Shown here one piece after another: positions 1 through 7,617 of a stretch of DNA of 36,588 nucleotides. Location: IMG/VR virus record IMGVR_UViG_3300027969_000014, positions 1 to 36,588 of that record; one strand, 5' to 3'. Position 1 is the first letter of the stretch. Each line of letters opens with the position of its first letter. The position numbers and the translations under genes are program-made. The notes beneath the pieces were generated by a model. The model was not told where the DNA came from. It did not search any database and saw nothing but the letters and a program-made list of their open reading frames with translations. This stretch comes from a virus.

Positions 1-228
1 GCCCCTAAAAATCCTAATACTGCACTAATAGGCATATCAATCCCCTTTAATCAAAATCTCATCCACTTTAGACAAGTCTTTCTCGTCTGTGGCATGAATA
101 CAAAACCAAACACAATCAGTAATCGCTTTAACGCCGTGAATCAATCCAGCCTTAATCTCTAAACAAGCAGGGGCAGTCACAATATCAATCTCGTCACCAC
201 GCAAAACAGCAACCTTACCTTCAGCCAA
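1..228. repeat. Left copy of 228-bp terminal direct repeat
   Basis: These 228 bases are identical to 36361-36588, so the window is a circularly closing contig with a unit of about 36,360 bp. The repeat lies inside genes: it holds the first codons of the internal virion protein at 35214-36395 and the last part of the cupin gene. That position fits a circular or circularly permuted genome better than a dedicated packaging repeat, but a real short terminal repeat cannot be excluded from sequence alone. Confidence 0.95.
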
Positions 229-333
229 GATAGACAGGTGACTGAAATTATGAGTATGCTTCAAGATGGCTGTGCCAGCAGGAAACCTAGCTTCCTTTGC
301 ATACAGTCCATCAGAAAAGTGGTGAGTAATCAT
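37..333 (-). CDS. Small cupin-fold protein
   Basis: This 98-residue protein has the size of a single cupin barrel. Cupin motif 1 is recognisable as G-x5-HTH followed by a third His (residues about 20-32), and motif 2 as a G-x2-H near residue 66 (GLIHG). The usual motif 1 Glu is not obvious, so metal binding would have to be by histidines. It sits between the S74-ended fibre gene (6-bp gap) and, across the genome closure, the internal virion protein that starts at 36395, so it is probably transcribed with the virion genes. Whether it is a virion part or an enzyme cannot be told. The C-terminal part is duplicated at the right end of the window only because the contig closes there. Confidence 0.75.
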   Translation of the reverse strand: MITHHFSDGLYAKEARFPAGTAILKHTHNFSHLSILAEGKVAVLRGDEIDIVTAPACLEIKAGLIHGVKAITDCVWFCIHATDEKDLSKVDEILIKGD

Positions 334-339
334 GTGATT

Positions 340-1140
340 TTATTTGGCCTCAAGTGCGGCAATACGCACTGCTTGTGCATCAACCAATGCTTTAAGTTCT
401 TGAATTGCTTTAATCAAACGAGAATCATTTTTACTCAAGCCACCCAAAGTTAAATAACCATCTTTTGTTTCACCTATCAAGTCAGGATAAATTTCTCTTA
501 CCTCTTGAGCAATAAAACCAATTTGATGGGCTTTTTCTAATTTATAGTCAAACTCAACAGGGCGCAACGCCATGATGTTTGCAAGTTGGGGCGCTAAATC
601 TACGATGTTTTCTTTTAATCGAATGTCTGAATTAGCAGTAAATTGTGCTGCACCAACACCAGCACCAGTAATTGTGCCATTCCCATTTGATCCAGAGTTG
701 TACGCAAATGAAGCATAGACTTGGGAACTACTAGCTGTTGCGCCAAACTTAATAAGGTCTAAAAGAGAAGTTGAGTCTGCCGATACGCTACTTCCAAGAA
801 TAAGGGCGGCTTTGGCAGAAGCAACAGTAAAGGTACTAGCATTGTTGGTTGCGGCAGTAGTACCCACTAAAAGATTCCCATTGGCATCTTTTCCTAGTTG
901 TCCAGATCCAATACTAATAACACCTGTACCACCAGTTAATGTACCTGTATAAGAAAAGTTTGTAGCGGATAGCGTGGTGGTTGATATAGTGCTGGTTGTA
1001 GAGTCGTATTTCGTTGCAACCGCAGTCGCAATGTTGTTGAACTCGGTATCAATCTCTGTGCCTTTAACAATTTTGTTAGCATCACCCGTTGAGAGTGAGT
1101 CTTTGGCTGCGAAATTGACTGTTTTTGTATAGTTTGACAT
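340..1140 (-). CDS. Tail fibre/spike with C-terminal S74 auto-cleaving chaperone
   Basis: This 266-residue protein starts with a conserved phage adhesin head (TKTVNFAAKDSL to about residue 45). It has a Ser/Thr/Gly/Ala-rich beta-type middle and ends in an intramolecular chaperone domain of the peptidase S74 type. The domain begins at Ser171 in SDIRLKENI, the usual self-cleavage site, and continues through DYKLEKAHQIGFIAQEV to a C-terminal helix. In this family the chaperone trimerises the fibre and then cuts itself off, here releasing about 96 residues. It follows the tail-tube genes on the same strand. It is short for a receptor-binding fibre, so it may be one of two adhesins, the other being the product of 10413-12491. 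Confidence 0.85.
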   Translation of the reverse strand: MSNYTKTVNFAAKDSLSTGDANKIVKGTEIDTEFNNIATAVATKYDSTTSTISTTTLSATNFSYTGTLTGGTGVISIGSGQLGKDANGNLLVGTTAATNNASTFTVASAKAALILGSSVSADSTSLLDLIKFGATASSSQVYASFAYNSGSNGNGTITGAGVGAAQFTANSDIRLKENIVDLAPQLANIMALRPVEFDYKLEKAHQIGFIAQEVREIYPDLIGETKDGYLTLGGLSKNDSRLIKAIQELKALVDAQAVRIAALEAK

Positions 1141-1149
1141 GGTTGCTCC

Positions 1150-2784
1150 TTATGCAAGTTTGCCTGTTTTGGTTTGAATTTCAATCTTTTGGAATGAAAT
1201 TGGTGACCCGTTAATGTTAATCTCAAATCCCGTTTGAACGACTTTTCCTGAACCGCTTCCATATGCAGTCAATTCTTCCAAAATGATGCCTGTTGCATAT
1301 TCAGCAATGTTGTATTCACCAATACCATACTCAGAAACGGCCTGAGTTGGTATAGTAACTGTCTGCGATTGGTAACTTGATGAAAAATCATAGCCCCAAA
1401 ATATAGATATTGCTTGGTTACTGCCGCCCACAACAAGAATCTTAATTTTCTTGATGATTGAGGTTTGCCCATCATTACCCAAGTCAGCATTATTTGTGTA
1501 ATATTGCATTCGGTAAGATGAACTATCGTCTTGGTAACCTGTGTATTTTGTTATAAAACCAGTTTTACCAATGAGCAAATCCCCGTTTCTACGGGAGCAA
1601 AAACTTTGTGGAGCAATGTTGTCCCATATCGTGACACGATAAGCCCCATCTTCTAAAGTTACCTTAGTGTCAAAGCAGAAAACTTTTCCTGCTGTGGGGC
1701 AAGTTAAGAGGTAAAAACCATTCTGTTCGGAATAGACCGACCTTAACTGCTTGTCTGATTCACTTGCAATAGTGGTTAAGAAGTCATTTCTAATGTTCTT
1801 GGACAAGTCACCTATTGGCGCAGACTTCTCTTGCACTGTTCGCAAAACTGAACGCAAACCACTGCCACTCAAGAAAACAACATCCTTGCCTGTGTTTTGA
1901 ATCGAATCTCTTGCTATGCAGCCAACACTTGAGATCGTGTCGGAAAGCGTCATAGTTGATGGTGATGTAGCGCCTGCATAAATTAAGATTTGTCGTCTAC
2001 CAAAGATAAACAAAAATCCGTTATGCGCCGCAAGACCCGTTACCTCATCTGCGCCATTAGGCCAGACACGAGAAACATCTAATGATCCTGCTGTACCAGT
2101 AGACCAAACATGACCCGCTAATAAATCGCTGAAATATACTGTTGTGTTATTAGTCTCTGTATTAGCCGCCCAAATACGACCATATGCAGAGATAGCTACG
2201 TTTGCTTTTGGCACAGTAGCTGCATAACCTGTTTTCTCAGACACTCTGCGATAAGTGGTGGTGGATACCGCAGGGTCGTAAATGATTGGATCATTATCTA
2301 TCTGAAAGAAATATACGATGCCATTAAGACTTGCAGCTTGCCAGTTTCCTGCGTTGAAAGTTGGAGCAGTACCCCCACCCCCATACGTCAATTCAAGAAT
2401 AGTACCCAACCCTGCCACGCCTTGCGTGTATTCGGCAAGAGGTGAGCCGTTAGCGCCATATTCAGCAATGTTGTATTCGGCTACAGCGCCAGCCGTTGCC
2501 AAACCCAGTTTAAACAGTTTGCCGTTACCAAAAAATAATACAGTAAGTGTGCCATCAGTTTGGATCAACTCATGGATAACTGTAATTTGATTTGCGCCTA
2601 ACGTGCCACTAGATGTGTTGACCTTTTTATATCCTTGTCTAGCACCTAATCGACCAAACTTGTCAATCACGCAGTTAAGCGCAATACCAGCAAACCCGCT
2701 GGATATTTCTAGCGAGGGGTCTTGTGTATTCAACCCCAAAAAAGCTGGTGCTGATACGCTAGAAACTTGGAGGGCTTTGCTCAT
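1150..2784 (-). CDS. Tail tubular protein B / nozzle-type protein
   Basis: This 544-residue protein lies directly downstream of the tail-tube A-type gene and overlaps it by four bases (ATGA). Length, position and the N-terminal style (LGLNTQDPSLEIS, then an RLGARQGYKKV strand) match podovirus nozzle or tail stabilisation proteins, which are beta-propellers closing the tail tube. The middle (residues about 150-400) is beta-rich with aromatic strands. A tyrosine-acid motif, EYNIAEY, occurs near residue 103 and again near residue 490, encoded by an exact 22-bp direct repeat. I see no frameshift. The family assignment rests mainly on synteny and overall character. Confidence 0.8.
   Translation of the reverse strand: MSKALQVSSVSAPAFLGLNTQDPSLEISSGFAGIALNCVIDKFGRLGARQGYKKVNTSSGTLGANQITVIHELIQTDGTLTVLFFGNGKLFKLGLATAGAVAEYNIAEYGANGSPLAEYTQGVAGLGTILELTYGGGGTAPTFNAGNWQAASLNGIVYFFQIDNDPIIYDPAVSTTTYRRVSEKTGYAATVPKANVAISAYGRIWAANTETNNTTVYFSDLLAGHVWSTGTAGSLDVSRVWPNGADEVTGLAAHNGFLFIFGRRQILIYAGATSPSTMTLSDTISSVGCIARDSIQNTGKDVVFLSGSGLRSVLRTVQEKSAPIGDLSKNIRNDFLTTIASESDKQLRSVYSEQNGFYLLTCPTAGKVFCFDTKVTLEDGAYRVTIWDNIAPQSFCSRRNGDLLIGKTGFITKYTGYQDDSSSYRMQYYTNNADLGNDGQTSIIKKIKILVVGGSNQAISIFWGYDFSSSYQSQTVTIPTQAVSEYGIGEYNIAEYATGIILEELTAYGSGSGKVVQTGFEININGSPISFQKIEIQTKTGKLA
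1296..1317 (-). repeat. 22-bp direct repeat, copy 1, in nozzle gene
   Basis: This is an exact copy of 2457-2478 and encodes the EYNIAEY motif near residue 490 of the nozzle-like protein. The two copies sit in the same reading frame, about 390 codons apart. Confidence 0.9.
2457..2478 (-). repeat. 22-bp direct repeat, copy 2, in nozzle gene
   Basis: Exact partner of 1296-1317. It encodes EYNIAEY near residue 103, followed by another LAEYT about ten residues later. Confidence 0.9.
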
Positions 2785-3428
2785 ACCGCAACAAACTCCT
2801 GATTCTCAGGATAACGAGTGCCTTCCAAAGCAATGTAATCAGACAACATAGATTTGTACAACTGATATGCCTCAGAAGAACTCAAGCCACCATCTTCGCC
2901 ACGCTCTACCAAAGCACGAGCATAGGCATTCTGAACCACCAAAGAGTCAGCAACAGCCACAATAGTTGAATCTGATGTCAAGGTAGCCTGTGGCACTGTT
3001 AAGCTAAATGGGATGCTATACACACCATCAGGGCGAGGATAAAGAGTTACCTTAGTGTCGTATCCTGCACTTACTCCATCAAACGCATATTCTGATGGAA
3101 TACCACTAACGGGAGTAGAGAAATTCTGCTTACGATTCATTGAAGCAAAATCAATATTCCTCATACTAAGATTGCTTGTTGAATTGATAACATCAATAAC
3201 TTGGAACTTCTGACCAGCACCAGTTAAAGCATATTCGTATGTGCCAGAAGTAGTAGACAGAGTAATAGTTCTGCCTAGAACATTCCAAGCAAAAGCATCT
3301 TCAATTTGACGTTTGGCATCATTGACAAACTTGCCAATTAGTGTGGAATAAGAATTGAGAGTAACAGTAGTAACTGTTGGCTCACGCAACCTTATGAGGA
3401 CATCGTTTACAAGTTCTAAATAGGTCAT
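2781..3428 (-). CDS. Tail tubular protein A / tail adaptor
   Basis: This 215-residue protein opens with MTYLELVNDVLIRLREP followed by a helix with FVNDAKRQIEDAFAWN, the helical opening typical of gp11-like tail tubular A and head-tail adaptor proteins. A beta-rich middle and a helical C-terminus follow. The family forms the ring that joins the portal to the nozzle. It precedes the nozzle-type gene with an ATGA overlap and follows a small basic protein, also with an ATGA overlap, so the three are translationally coupled. Confidence 0.8.
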   Translation of the reverse strand: MTYLELVNDVLIRLREPTVTTVTLNSYSTLIGKFVNDAKRQIEDAFAWNVLGRTITLSTTSGTYEYALTGAGQKFQVIDVINSTSNLSMRNIDFASMNRKQNFSTPVSGIPSEYAFDGVSAGYDTKVTLYPRPDGVYSIPFSLTVPQATLTSDSTIVAVADSLVVQNAYARALVERGEDGGLSSSEAYQLYKSMLSDYIALEGTRYPENQEFVAV

Positions 3429-3736
3429 CTGCTTCCAGCCTTTGCTTTGTTCCTTGCGGAGATAGCTTTAGCTTTTGCCTTTGCGTCAGCCTTTGAGGAT
3501 GCACCCCATGCCTTGAGCGAAAGAAGCAGTCTTGTTGGTTCACCTTTCTTGTCGTACTCAGGGCCATCATTGCCCCCCATACGAGCCAAGAAACTTGCTC
3601 TGCGAGGGTTATCCCCCGACTTTACTGGAGGCTTCAGATTACCACCAGTTTCTGCATTATAAGATGATCTACCCTTGGCATTCAAGCCGCCTTTTGGATT
3701 TTGACCAGCTTTTGTTTGCCAAGTGGGTGTTTTCAT
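3425..3736 (-). CDS. Small basic conserved phage protein
   Basis: This 103-residue, strongly basic protein has a GQNPKGGLNAKGR segment near the N-terminus, a SFLARMGG segment in the middle and a Lys/Ala-rich tail. I recall near-identical small proteins beside tail or capsid genes of many environmental podoviruses, but no function is known to me. The charge suggests nucleic acid or capsid-interior binding, which is inference. It overlaps the tail tubular A gene by four bases and begins right after the stop of the 52-codon gene upstream. Confidence 0.75.
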   Translation of the reverse strand: MKTPTWQTKAGQNPKGGLNAKGRSSYNAETGGNLKPPVKSGDNPRRASFLARMGGNDGPEYDKKGEPTRLLLSLKAWGASSKADAKAKAKAISARNKAKAGSR

Positions 3737-3895
3737 CTACTTCACCTTTTTAGGCTTCTTTGCGGTCTTTGCCGCTTGTTTAAAAGCTTCAGCAGTAGGC
3801 GCACCCTTGCTACCAACTTTGCGCATCTTTTCGCCAGAGCCTTCCGCTATGCGCTTTTTCTTTGCGGCGATGTTGGCGTACAAACCCTGTTTCAT
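3737..3895 (-). CDS. 52-residue basic conserved protein
   Basis: A short gene of 52 codons reads MKQGLYANIAAKKKRIAEGS and ends in a Lys/Ala-rich helix. It is flanked tightly: its stop abuts the ATG of the 103-residue protein and its ATG overlaps the preceding gene by four bases. Short Lys-rich proteins with this GLYANI...GSGEKMRK...GAPTA pattern recur in related phages beside structural genes, as I recall. Function unknown; the basic composition suggests nucleic acid contact. Confidence 0.75.
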   Translation of the reverse strand: MKQGLYANIAAKKKRIAEGSGEKMRKVGSKGAPTAEAFKQAAKTAKKPKKVK

Positions 3896-4065
3896 TTCAT
3901 CTTCCTTTTAGGCTTGGACATACCAGCCTCAGACAAAGCAATGGCAACTGCCTGTTTTGGGTTCTTGACAACCTTGCCCATTTTTGAGCCTGAATGCAAA
4001 GTACCTTCCTTGTATTCACGCATTACCTTGCCAACTTTTTTCTGAGCAATTGTGGGCTTTTTCAT
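3892..4065 (-). CDS. 57-residue basic protein, DUF6496-like
   Basis: The chosen start is the ATG at 4065 because AAGGAG lies just upstream; the open frame extends to 4125 but the extra N-terminal residues look non-coding. The protein reads MKKPTIAQKKVGKVMREYK, then LHSGSK and a helix containing KQAVAIALSEAG. This resembles the family I know as DUF6496, a small phage and bacterial protein of unknown role. It is the third in a row of small basic proteins coupled by ATGA overlaps. Confidence 0.7.
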   Translation of the reverse strand: MKKPTIAQKKVGKVMREYKEGTLHSGSKMGKVVKNPKQAVAIALSEAGMSKPKRKMK

Positions 4066-4076
4066 AGGGTTTCTCC

Positions 4077-4361
4077 TTAGTACATTATCTTGGCAGTAAT
4101 AGTGCCTGTGACAAAAACTGTGCAATTTGCTCGCAAATATGTTGGTGCATTAGCTACAGTAATGATGCCATTAGCAGTCAATGCAGTGCCAATAGTTGAC
4201 CAGTTAGTACCATCAAGACTGCCTTGCAATGCAACAGTAGCTGATGTAATACCAGAAACTTGTAAGAACGCTGGTTGACCAGAATCAACTTGAACGGCTG
4301 TTGATGCGCCAACAGCGCCAACTCCATTCAATAGGGTAATAGGTGATGTTAATGATGCCAT
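4077..4361 (-). CDS. Small beta-rich structural-region protein
   Basis: This 94-residue protein has few charged residues, is rich in Thr, Val, Ala and Gly, and contains a SLDGTNWSTIG loop in the middle. The composition is like that of small phage decoration or adhesin-type beta-sandwich proteins. Its position between tail and capsid genes supports a virion role, but I recognise no family. The start overlaps the upstream stop by one base (TAATG). Confidence 0.6.
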   Translation of the reverse strand: MASLTSPITLLNGVGAVGASTAVQVDSGQPAFLQVSGITSATVALQGSLDGTNWSTIGTALTANGIITVANAPTYLRANCTVFVTGTITAKIMY

Positions 4362-4531
4362 TACTTGCCTCTTGAGGATTTCTTCATGAAGTTAGTAGCA
4401 GTTCTGCTACCTTTCATGGGCAGACCTTTGGGCTTGCCAATAGCTACCATAATAGTCACAGGAACGCCCTTTTTTACACTTTTCTTAGGGGTCTTTGAAC
4501 TATCCATCTTGGGTGCTTTTCCATACATCAT
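4361..4531 (-). CDS. 56-residue basic protein, unknown
   Basis: The start was placed at 4531 because it has an AAGGA-type ribosome site and an ATGA overlap with the preceding gene; the frame stays open to 4567. The product is Lys-rich (KTPKKSVKKG, then KPKGLPMKGSRTATNFMKKS) and belongs by position and character with the three basic proteins downstream. No family recognised. Confidence 0.6.
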   Translation of the reverse strand: MMYGKAPKMDSSKTPKKSVKKGVPVTIMVAIGKPKGLPMKGSRTATNFMKKSSRGK

Positions 4532-4944
4532 TTTGTATCCTTTGTAATTGAACCACCAGATTTCCAAGCATCACAAGTCCTAGCTGCGGCACAAGTAAAG
4601 TGGAATAACTCACAAAAACCTAGATCAGCAGCATCAATGAATTGCTGGTCATAGTCAATTTCATTCTCTGAATTCTTGCCTTTTTCTAAGCCACCCTTGA
4701 TACATTCCATCATTTTGGGTGTTTGAATAAAAGCCGCACAGTTGCCGCAACGCATGGTTTTAACGACATTGGTAGGTGCGTTATACATCTTGGCTTTAGT
4801 TAGCCAAAAAGCCTCATTAGGCTCGTCTGGATTAGGTGGGCCATAACCAAACTTCTTGAAAGCATTGTTCCTGTTTTTCAGGTTTACAACAATGTCTTGT
4901 GTGGGAAGTGGGCAAACTTGGCCTGAAAGCATTCCATCTTTCAT
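4528..4944 (-). CDS. Cysteine-rich protein, possible metal or Fe-S site
   Basis: In this 138-residue protein the second half carries a cysteine pattern: C66-x2-C69 (RCGNCAAF), C81, C111, C118 and C124, ending CAAARTCDAW. The spacing, with a tryptophan after the last Cys, is reminiscent of small Fe-S proteins such as HiPIPs, but this is weak. I chose the ATG at 4944 for its ATGA overlap with the upstream gene; a GTG two codons earlier (4950) is possible. It lies among virion genes. Confidence 0.65.
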   Translation of the reverse strand: MKDGMLSGQVCPLPTQDIVVNLKNRNNAFKKFGYGPPNPDEPNEAFWLTKAKMYNAPTNVVKTMRCGNCAAFIQTPKMMECIKGGLEKGKNSENEIDYDQQFIDAADLGFCELFHFTCAAARTCDAWKSGGSITKDTK

Positions 4945-5144
4945 TTCCACAACCTATCGGCTATAAATGTAAAGACTCCACCAGCAATACTAGCGATAGT
5001 CATCCCCATCCAAAAACCGCCTTTAGACTTGTTTGCCAACTCTAAAAGACACTTAACGTCTGCACTAAGATTGTGCATTTCATTCTGTAGAGCTTCTACT
5101 TGAGCCTCTAACTTACCGAAATCTCGTGCGTCAACTTCAGACAT
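4941..5144 (-). CDS. Small coiled-coil plus one-TM protein, XhlA/holin-like
   Basis: This 67-residue protein starts at the ATG at 5144 with GAAAGG upstream. The N-terminal 40 residues form an amphipathic helix (KLEAQVEALQNEMHNLSADV). A short linker and one hydrophobic segment (GFWMGMTIASIAGGVFTFIA) follow, with a charged end. This is the architecture of haemolysin XhlA-type phage membrane proteins, which act with holins. A second holin candidate exists at 29407-29733, so its role is open. Confidence 0.6.
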   Translation of the reverse strand: MSEVDARDFGKLEAQVEALQNEMHNLSADVKCLLELANKSKGGFWMGMTIASIAGGVFTFIADRLWK

Positions 5145-5352
5145 TTGCAACCTTTCTTGGTCTTCCCATACGCTTAATTGATGGAATTACAGGCGCAAAT
5201 GCGGTATCTGTGCGTTCAGAATCATCAGATTCTATGGTTACTTCTTGTTCATCTACTCTAACATAACCTTGATGACCCTTCATAGAGTCAATATCATGCT
5301 GAAGCGTAAAAGTTACACAATTACCCGATTGTAAACAACGAAAAGTAGCCAT
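5137..5352 (-). CDS. 71-residue conserved hypothetical protein
   Basis: The product starts MATFRCLQSGNCVTFTLQHD and ends in a basic GRPRK-type patch. The start has AAAGGG upstream. The N-terminal half looks like a small beta domain, and similar short proteins occur near phage structural genes in my recollection. It overlaps the next gene by 8 bp and lies just downstream of a hairpin that may end transcripts from the capsid side. Function unknown. Confidence 0.65.
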   Translation of the reverse strand: MATFRCLQSGNCVTFTLQHDIDSMKGHQGYVRVDEQEVTIESDDSERTDTAFAPVIPSIKRMGRPRKVANV

Positions 5353-5372
5353 AAAACCCTTTAAATGAGAAA

Positions 5373-5390
5373 GGGGGGACTAGCCCCCCC
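5373..5390 (-). terminator. GC hairpin after the capsid-side gene
   Basis: Six G (5373-5378) and seven C (5384-5390) form a 6-bp stem with a five-base loop. On the minus strand the stem is followed by TTTCTCATTT. It lies between the stop of the gene at 5402-5725 and the next start, so it could end or attenuate leftward transcripts. Confidence 0.6.
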
Positions 5391-5401
5391 ATCTATCCTG
5401 A

Positions 5402-5725
5402 TTAAACAGGGCGACCAATGACAAGTTTCAATGTTGTTGAAGCCAAGTCAATAGAACTTGCTGTTGGGTTAACAGTTACGATAGTCACTGTGTTAGCGGC
5501 TGAAACGTATGCTCTACGCATCAATCCAGCTTCGCTAACGCCAACAGACATACCAATAACCATATCACCCAAAGCTACTCCTGCAACAGTTACTGTGTCT
5601 GTAGCTGTAGCTGTAGTAGCGACTGATGCGCTATCTAAAGTACAAGAAACATTCCAAGTATCTGAAAATAAACCACGAAATTGGTCATTTCCACGGCGGG
5701 AAGTGACTGCTGTTGCTGCTGCCAT
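5402..5725 (-). CDS. Small capsid-adjacent protein, possible decoration protein
   Basis: This 107-residue protein lies immediately downstream of the major capsid gene and is bracketed by two terminator-like hairpins, which suggests separate control of its dose. It begins MAAATAVTSRRGNDQFRGLF, then becomes Thr/Val/Ala-rich with alternating strands. Composition and position fit a capsid decoration or head-completion protein. I recognise no family motif. A TAGGAG ribosome site precedes the ATG. Confidence 0.6.
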   Translation of the reverse strand: MAAATAVTSRRGNDQFRGLFSDTWNVSCTLDSASVATTATATDTVTVAGVALGDMVIGMSVGVSEAGLMRRAYVSAANTVTIVTVNPTASSIDLASTTLKLVIGRPV

Positions 5726-5747
5726 TTTGATTTCTCCTAAATAAGTT

Positions 5748-5779
5748 AAAAAATCCCCCCACCATCAAGGCGAGGGGAA
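5748..5779 (-). terminator. Terminator after the major capsid gene
   Basis: On the minus strand, just past the capsid stop, a CCCC...GGGG imperfect stem with a short AT loop is followed by ATTTTTT (six A at 5748-5753 on the plus strand). This is the clearest intrinsic-terminator form in the late block and may lower expression of downstream genes relative to the capsid. Confidence 0.65.
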
Positions 5780-5786
5780 ACTGTTA

Positions 5787-6770
5787 TTAGCTAGGAACAA
5801 CCAAAGCAAACATAGCAGAAGACTTAGCTGCACCAACTGTAGCGGCACTACGCAAAGCAGCAACGCCATACAAAGTGTCAGATGTAAACAGAGTAGCCAA
5901 ATACTCTTGTTTGTACTGAACTTGTGAGCGAACACCAACTTGCTCAACCAAGACCATAGCATCTTTGTGACCCATCAAGCAAACACGGGCAATTGCAGAA
6001 CCACTTGTTGGGTAAGCGGCTGTTGCAGATGCTGAGTCAGCATTGCTAGAGGTGAACACGGGGATGCCATACAGGTTACCGATTTCACCATTGCGGATAG
6101 CATCGCCATTACCAACAAATGCTTGTTCGGTGTAGCGAGCCAGACCCATCAAAGTGTTACGGCTTGAGGGAGGAATTAGGAAGAAACGATTGTCCATAGG
6201 AGTATCGTTGTCATCCAAACGCTGAATAGTGCGGCGAATAGACGCATCAGTCAGAGCAGAAGCATTACCAGTGTTGGTGTTTGCTGTGTAGTCAAAGGTT
6301 GTTGTACCATCACCGCCGATAAAAGCAGAGCCGTACTGAGCGCCAGTAGTGCCGCCGTTAGCAACACGACCCAACTGCACCAAGTCTGTATCAACTTGAC
6401 GAGCCAAAGCGTAACCAGCGTCAGCAGTGTAGAACTGGCGCATAGAGTTCAATGCTTGGGCTTCAACAATATCTTCAATCAAACGGCTATATTCATAGTG
6501 TTTGTTGATAGAAATGTCAACAATTGACTCTGTTGCTGCAATCAAAGTGACTGCTGTCTCTAAGACCTTTGCAGAAGCATTACCTCGTGTAGGAGTAGGA
6601 ATGTGAACAGTGTCACCTTTCTTACCCTTGAAGTTCATCTTCATAACCAAGTTAGCTAAAACAAGGTTCTTCTTATAAGACGCAACGATTTCGTCTGACC
6701 AAATTTCAGGGATGAAATTGGCTGCTGTGGTAGTAGTTACCGAGTTTGTGGGGGAAAATGATGTTGCCAT
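5787..6770 (-). CDS. Major capsid protein
   Basis: This 327-residue protein lies directly after the scaffold gene. It opens with a flexible Ser/Thr-rich arm (about residues 1-20), then FIPEIWSDEIVASYKKN, and contains the HK97-type progression of a KGDTVHIP strand, a long helix region (RLIEDIVEAQA) and a DLVQLGRVA segment. The terminal region has VGVRSQVQYKQEYLATLF. The length matches podovirus coat proteins. An ATG with GGAG upstream supports the start. Assignment rests on synteny (portal, scaffold, capsid order) and these segments. Confidence 0.85.
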   Translation of the reverse strand: MATSFSPTNSVTTTTAANFIPEIWSDEIVASYKKNLVLANLVMKMNFKGKKGDTVHIPTPTRGNASAKVLETAVTLIAATESIVDISINKHYEYSRLIEDIVEAQALNSMRQFYTADAGYALARQVDTDLVQLGRVANGGTTGAQYGSAFIGGDGTTTFDYTANTNTGNASALTDASIRRTIQRLDDNDTPMDNRFFLIPPSSRNTLMGLARYTEQAFVGNGDAIRNGEIGNLYGIPVFTSSNADSASATAAYPTSGSAIARVCLMGHKDAMVLVEQVGVRSQVQYKQEYLATLFTSDTLYGVAALRSAATVGAAKSSAMFALVVPS

Positions 6771-6800
6771 TTGTGTACTCCAATAAAATCAAAAGTTAAG

Positions 6801-7562
6801 TTATTTGACCCGTCCCTCTTGATACGCTTGCATGATCTCGTCACTCAAGGCATCGTAGCGGTTTGGATCAGTCATCTTCAGCCGAATAAGGTCTGCCCTG
6901 CGATAGACCCTCTTTCCAGATTCACCACTGCCACCTACATCAACTGTCGCTGCTTTAAGACTAGACTTGCGCTGAGTTTCCCCTGCTTCATTAGTCTGTT
7001 TAGCCTTAACACCACGCAACTGTTTGTAGGTACTCAGCAATTCATTAGCACTATCATAATCAAACTCACCATCAGCTTTTGCATACAAACCAATCCTAAT
7101 AGGTGAAGATTTCACCCAATTTACAAAGTCTGCATCTTGAGCAATCTGACCGAAATCAGGATGCTCTGCCGCCAGCTTTTGCTGAATTTGCATCTTTTTG
7201 AACTCTTGACCAGCTTGTCTAGCCGCAAGTACATCAGGATGGTTATCAACAGTCTTACGAACCGCTGCCTGTGGATTCTCAAAGAAATCTACTTCAGGTT
7301 CTTCCTCTTTAATATGTTGGGGTTTACCCGCAAGGTTTTGCTTGATGAGTTCATCTGCTAATTTGCGTACTTCGCCAACTTCTTGTGCTTGCTTTCCAAT
7401 CAGCTTTTCTGCCTCTTGGTGCATTTTGATGATGTCTGACAACTCTTTACCCCGATACTTGTCGGGAATGTCATTACTCATCGGCTCAACAGTTGATTCA
7501 AGTTTCTGCTTTTCAACAGTCTCTAACTCGCCTAACATCTCGTCTGGGTTATCTACTAACAT
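6801..7562 (-). CDS. Capsid scaffolding protein
   Basis: This 253-residue, highly charged and mostly helical protein lies directly upstream of the capsid gene. Acidic N-terminus, then KYRGKELSDIIKMHQEAEKL, a long coiled-coil-prone middle (about 45-80), an EEEPEVDFFENPQ segment and a C-terminal part (GKRVYRRADLIRLKMTDP) with basic residues, as expected for the coat-binding end of scaffolds. Scaffolds assemble the procapsid and then leave. Ribosome site GGAAAAGG precedes the ATG. Confidence 0.8.
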   Translation of the reverse strand: MLVDNPDEMLGELETVEKQKLESTVEPMSNDIPDKYRGKELSDIIKMHQEAEKLIGKQAQEVGEVRKLADELIKQNLAGKPQHIKEEEPEVDFFENPQAAVRKTVDNHPDVLAARQAGQEFKKMQIQQKLAAEHPDFGQIAQDADFVNWVKSSPIRIGLYAKADGEFDYDSANELLSTYKQLRGVKAKQTNEAGETQRKSSLKAATVDVGGSGESGKRVYRRADLIRLKMTDPNRYDALSDEIMQAYQEGRVK

Positions 7563-7617
7563 ATTTTTCCTTTTCCTGCCACTTTTGGGTTCTAGGATGA
7601 CACAACGGCATTAATGC

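Noticed and set aside
936-1262. 108-codon minus-strand frame across the nozzle/fibre junction
   Set aside because: It overlaps two well-supported genes in a shifted frame; the Gln/Leu-rich low-complexity product is typical of an out-of-frame reading.
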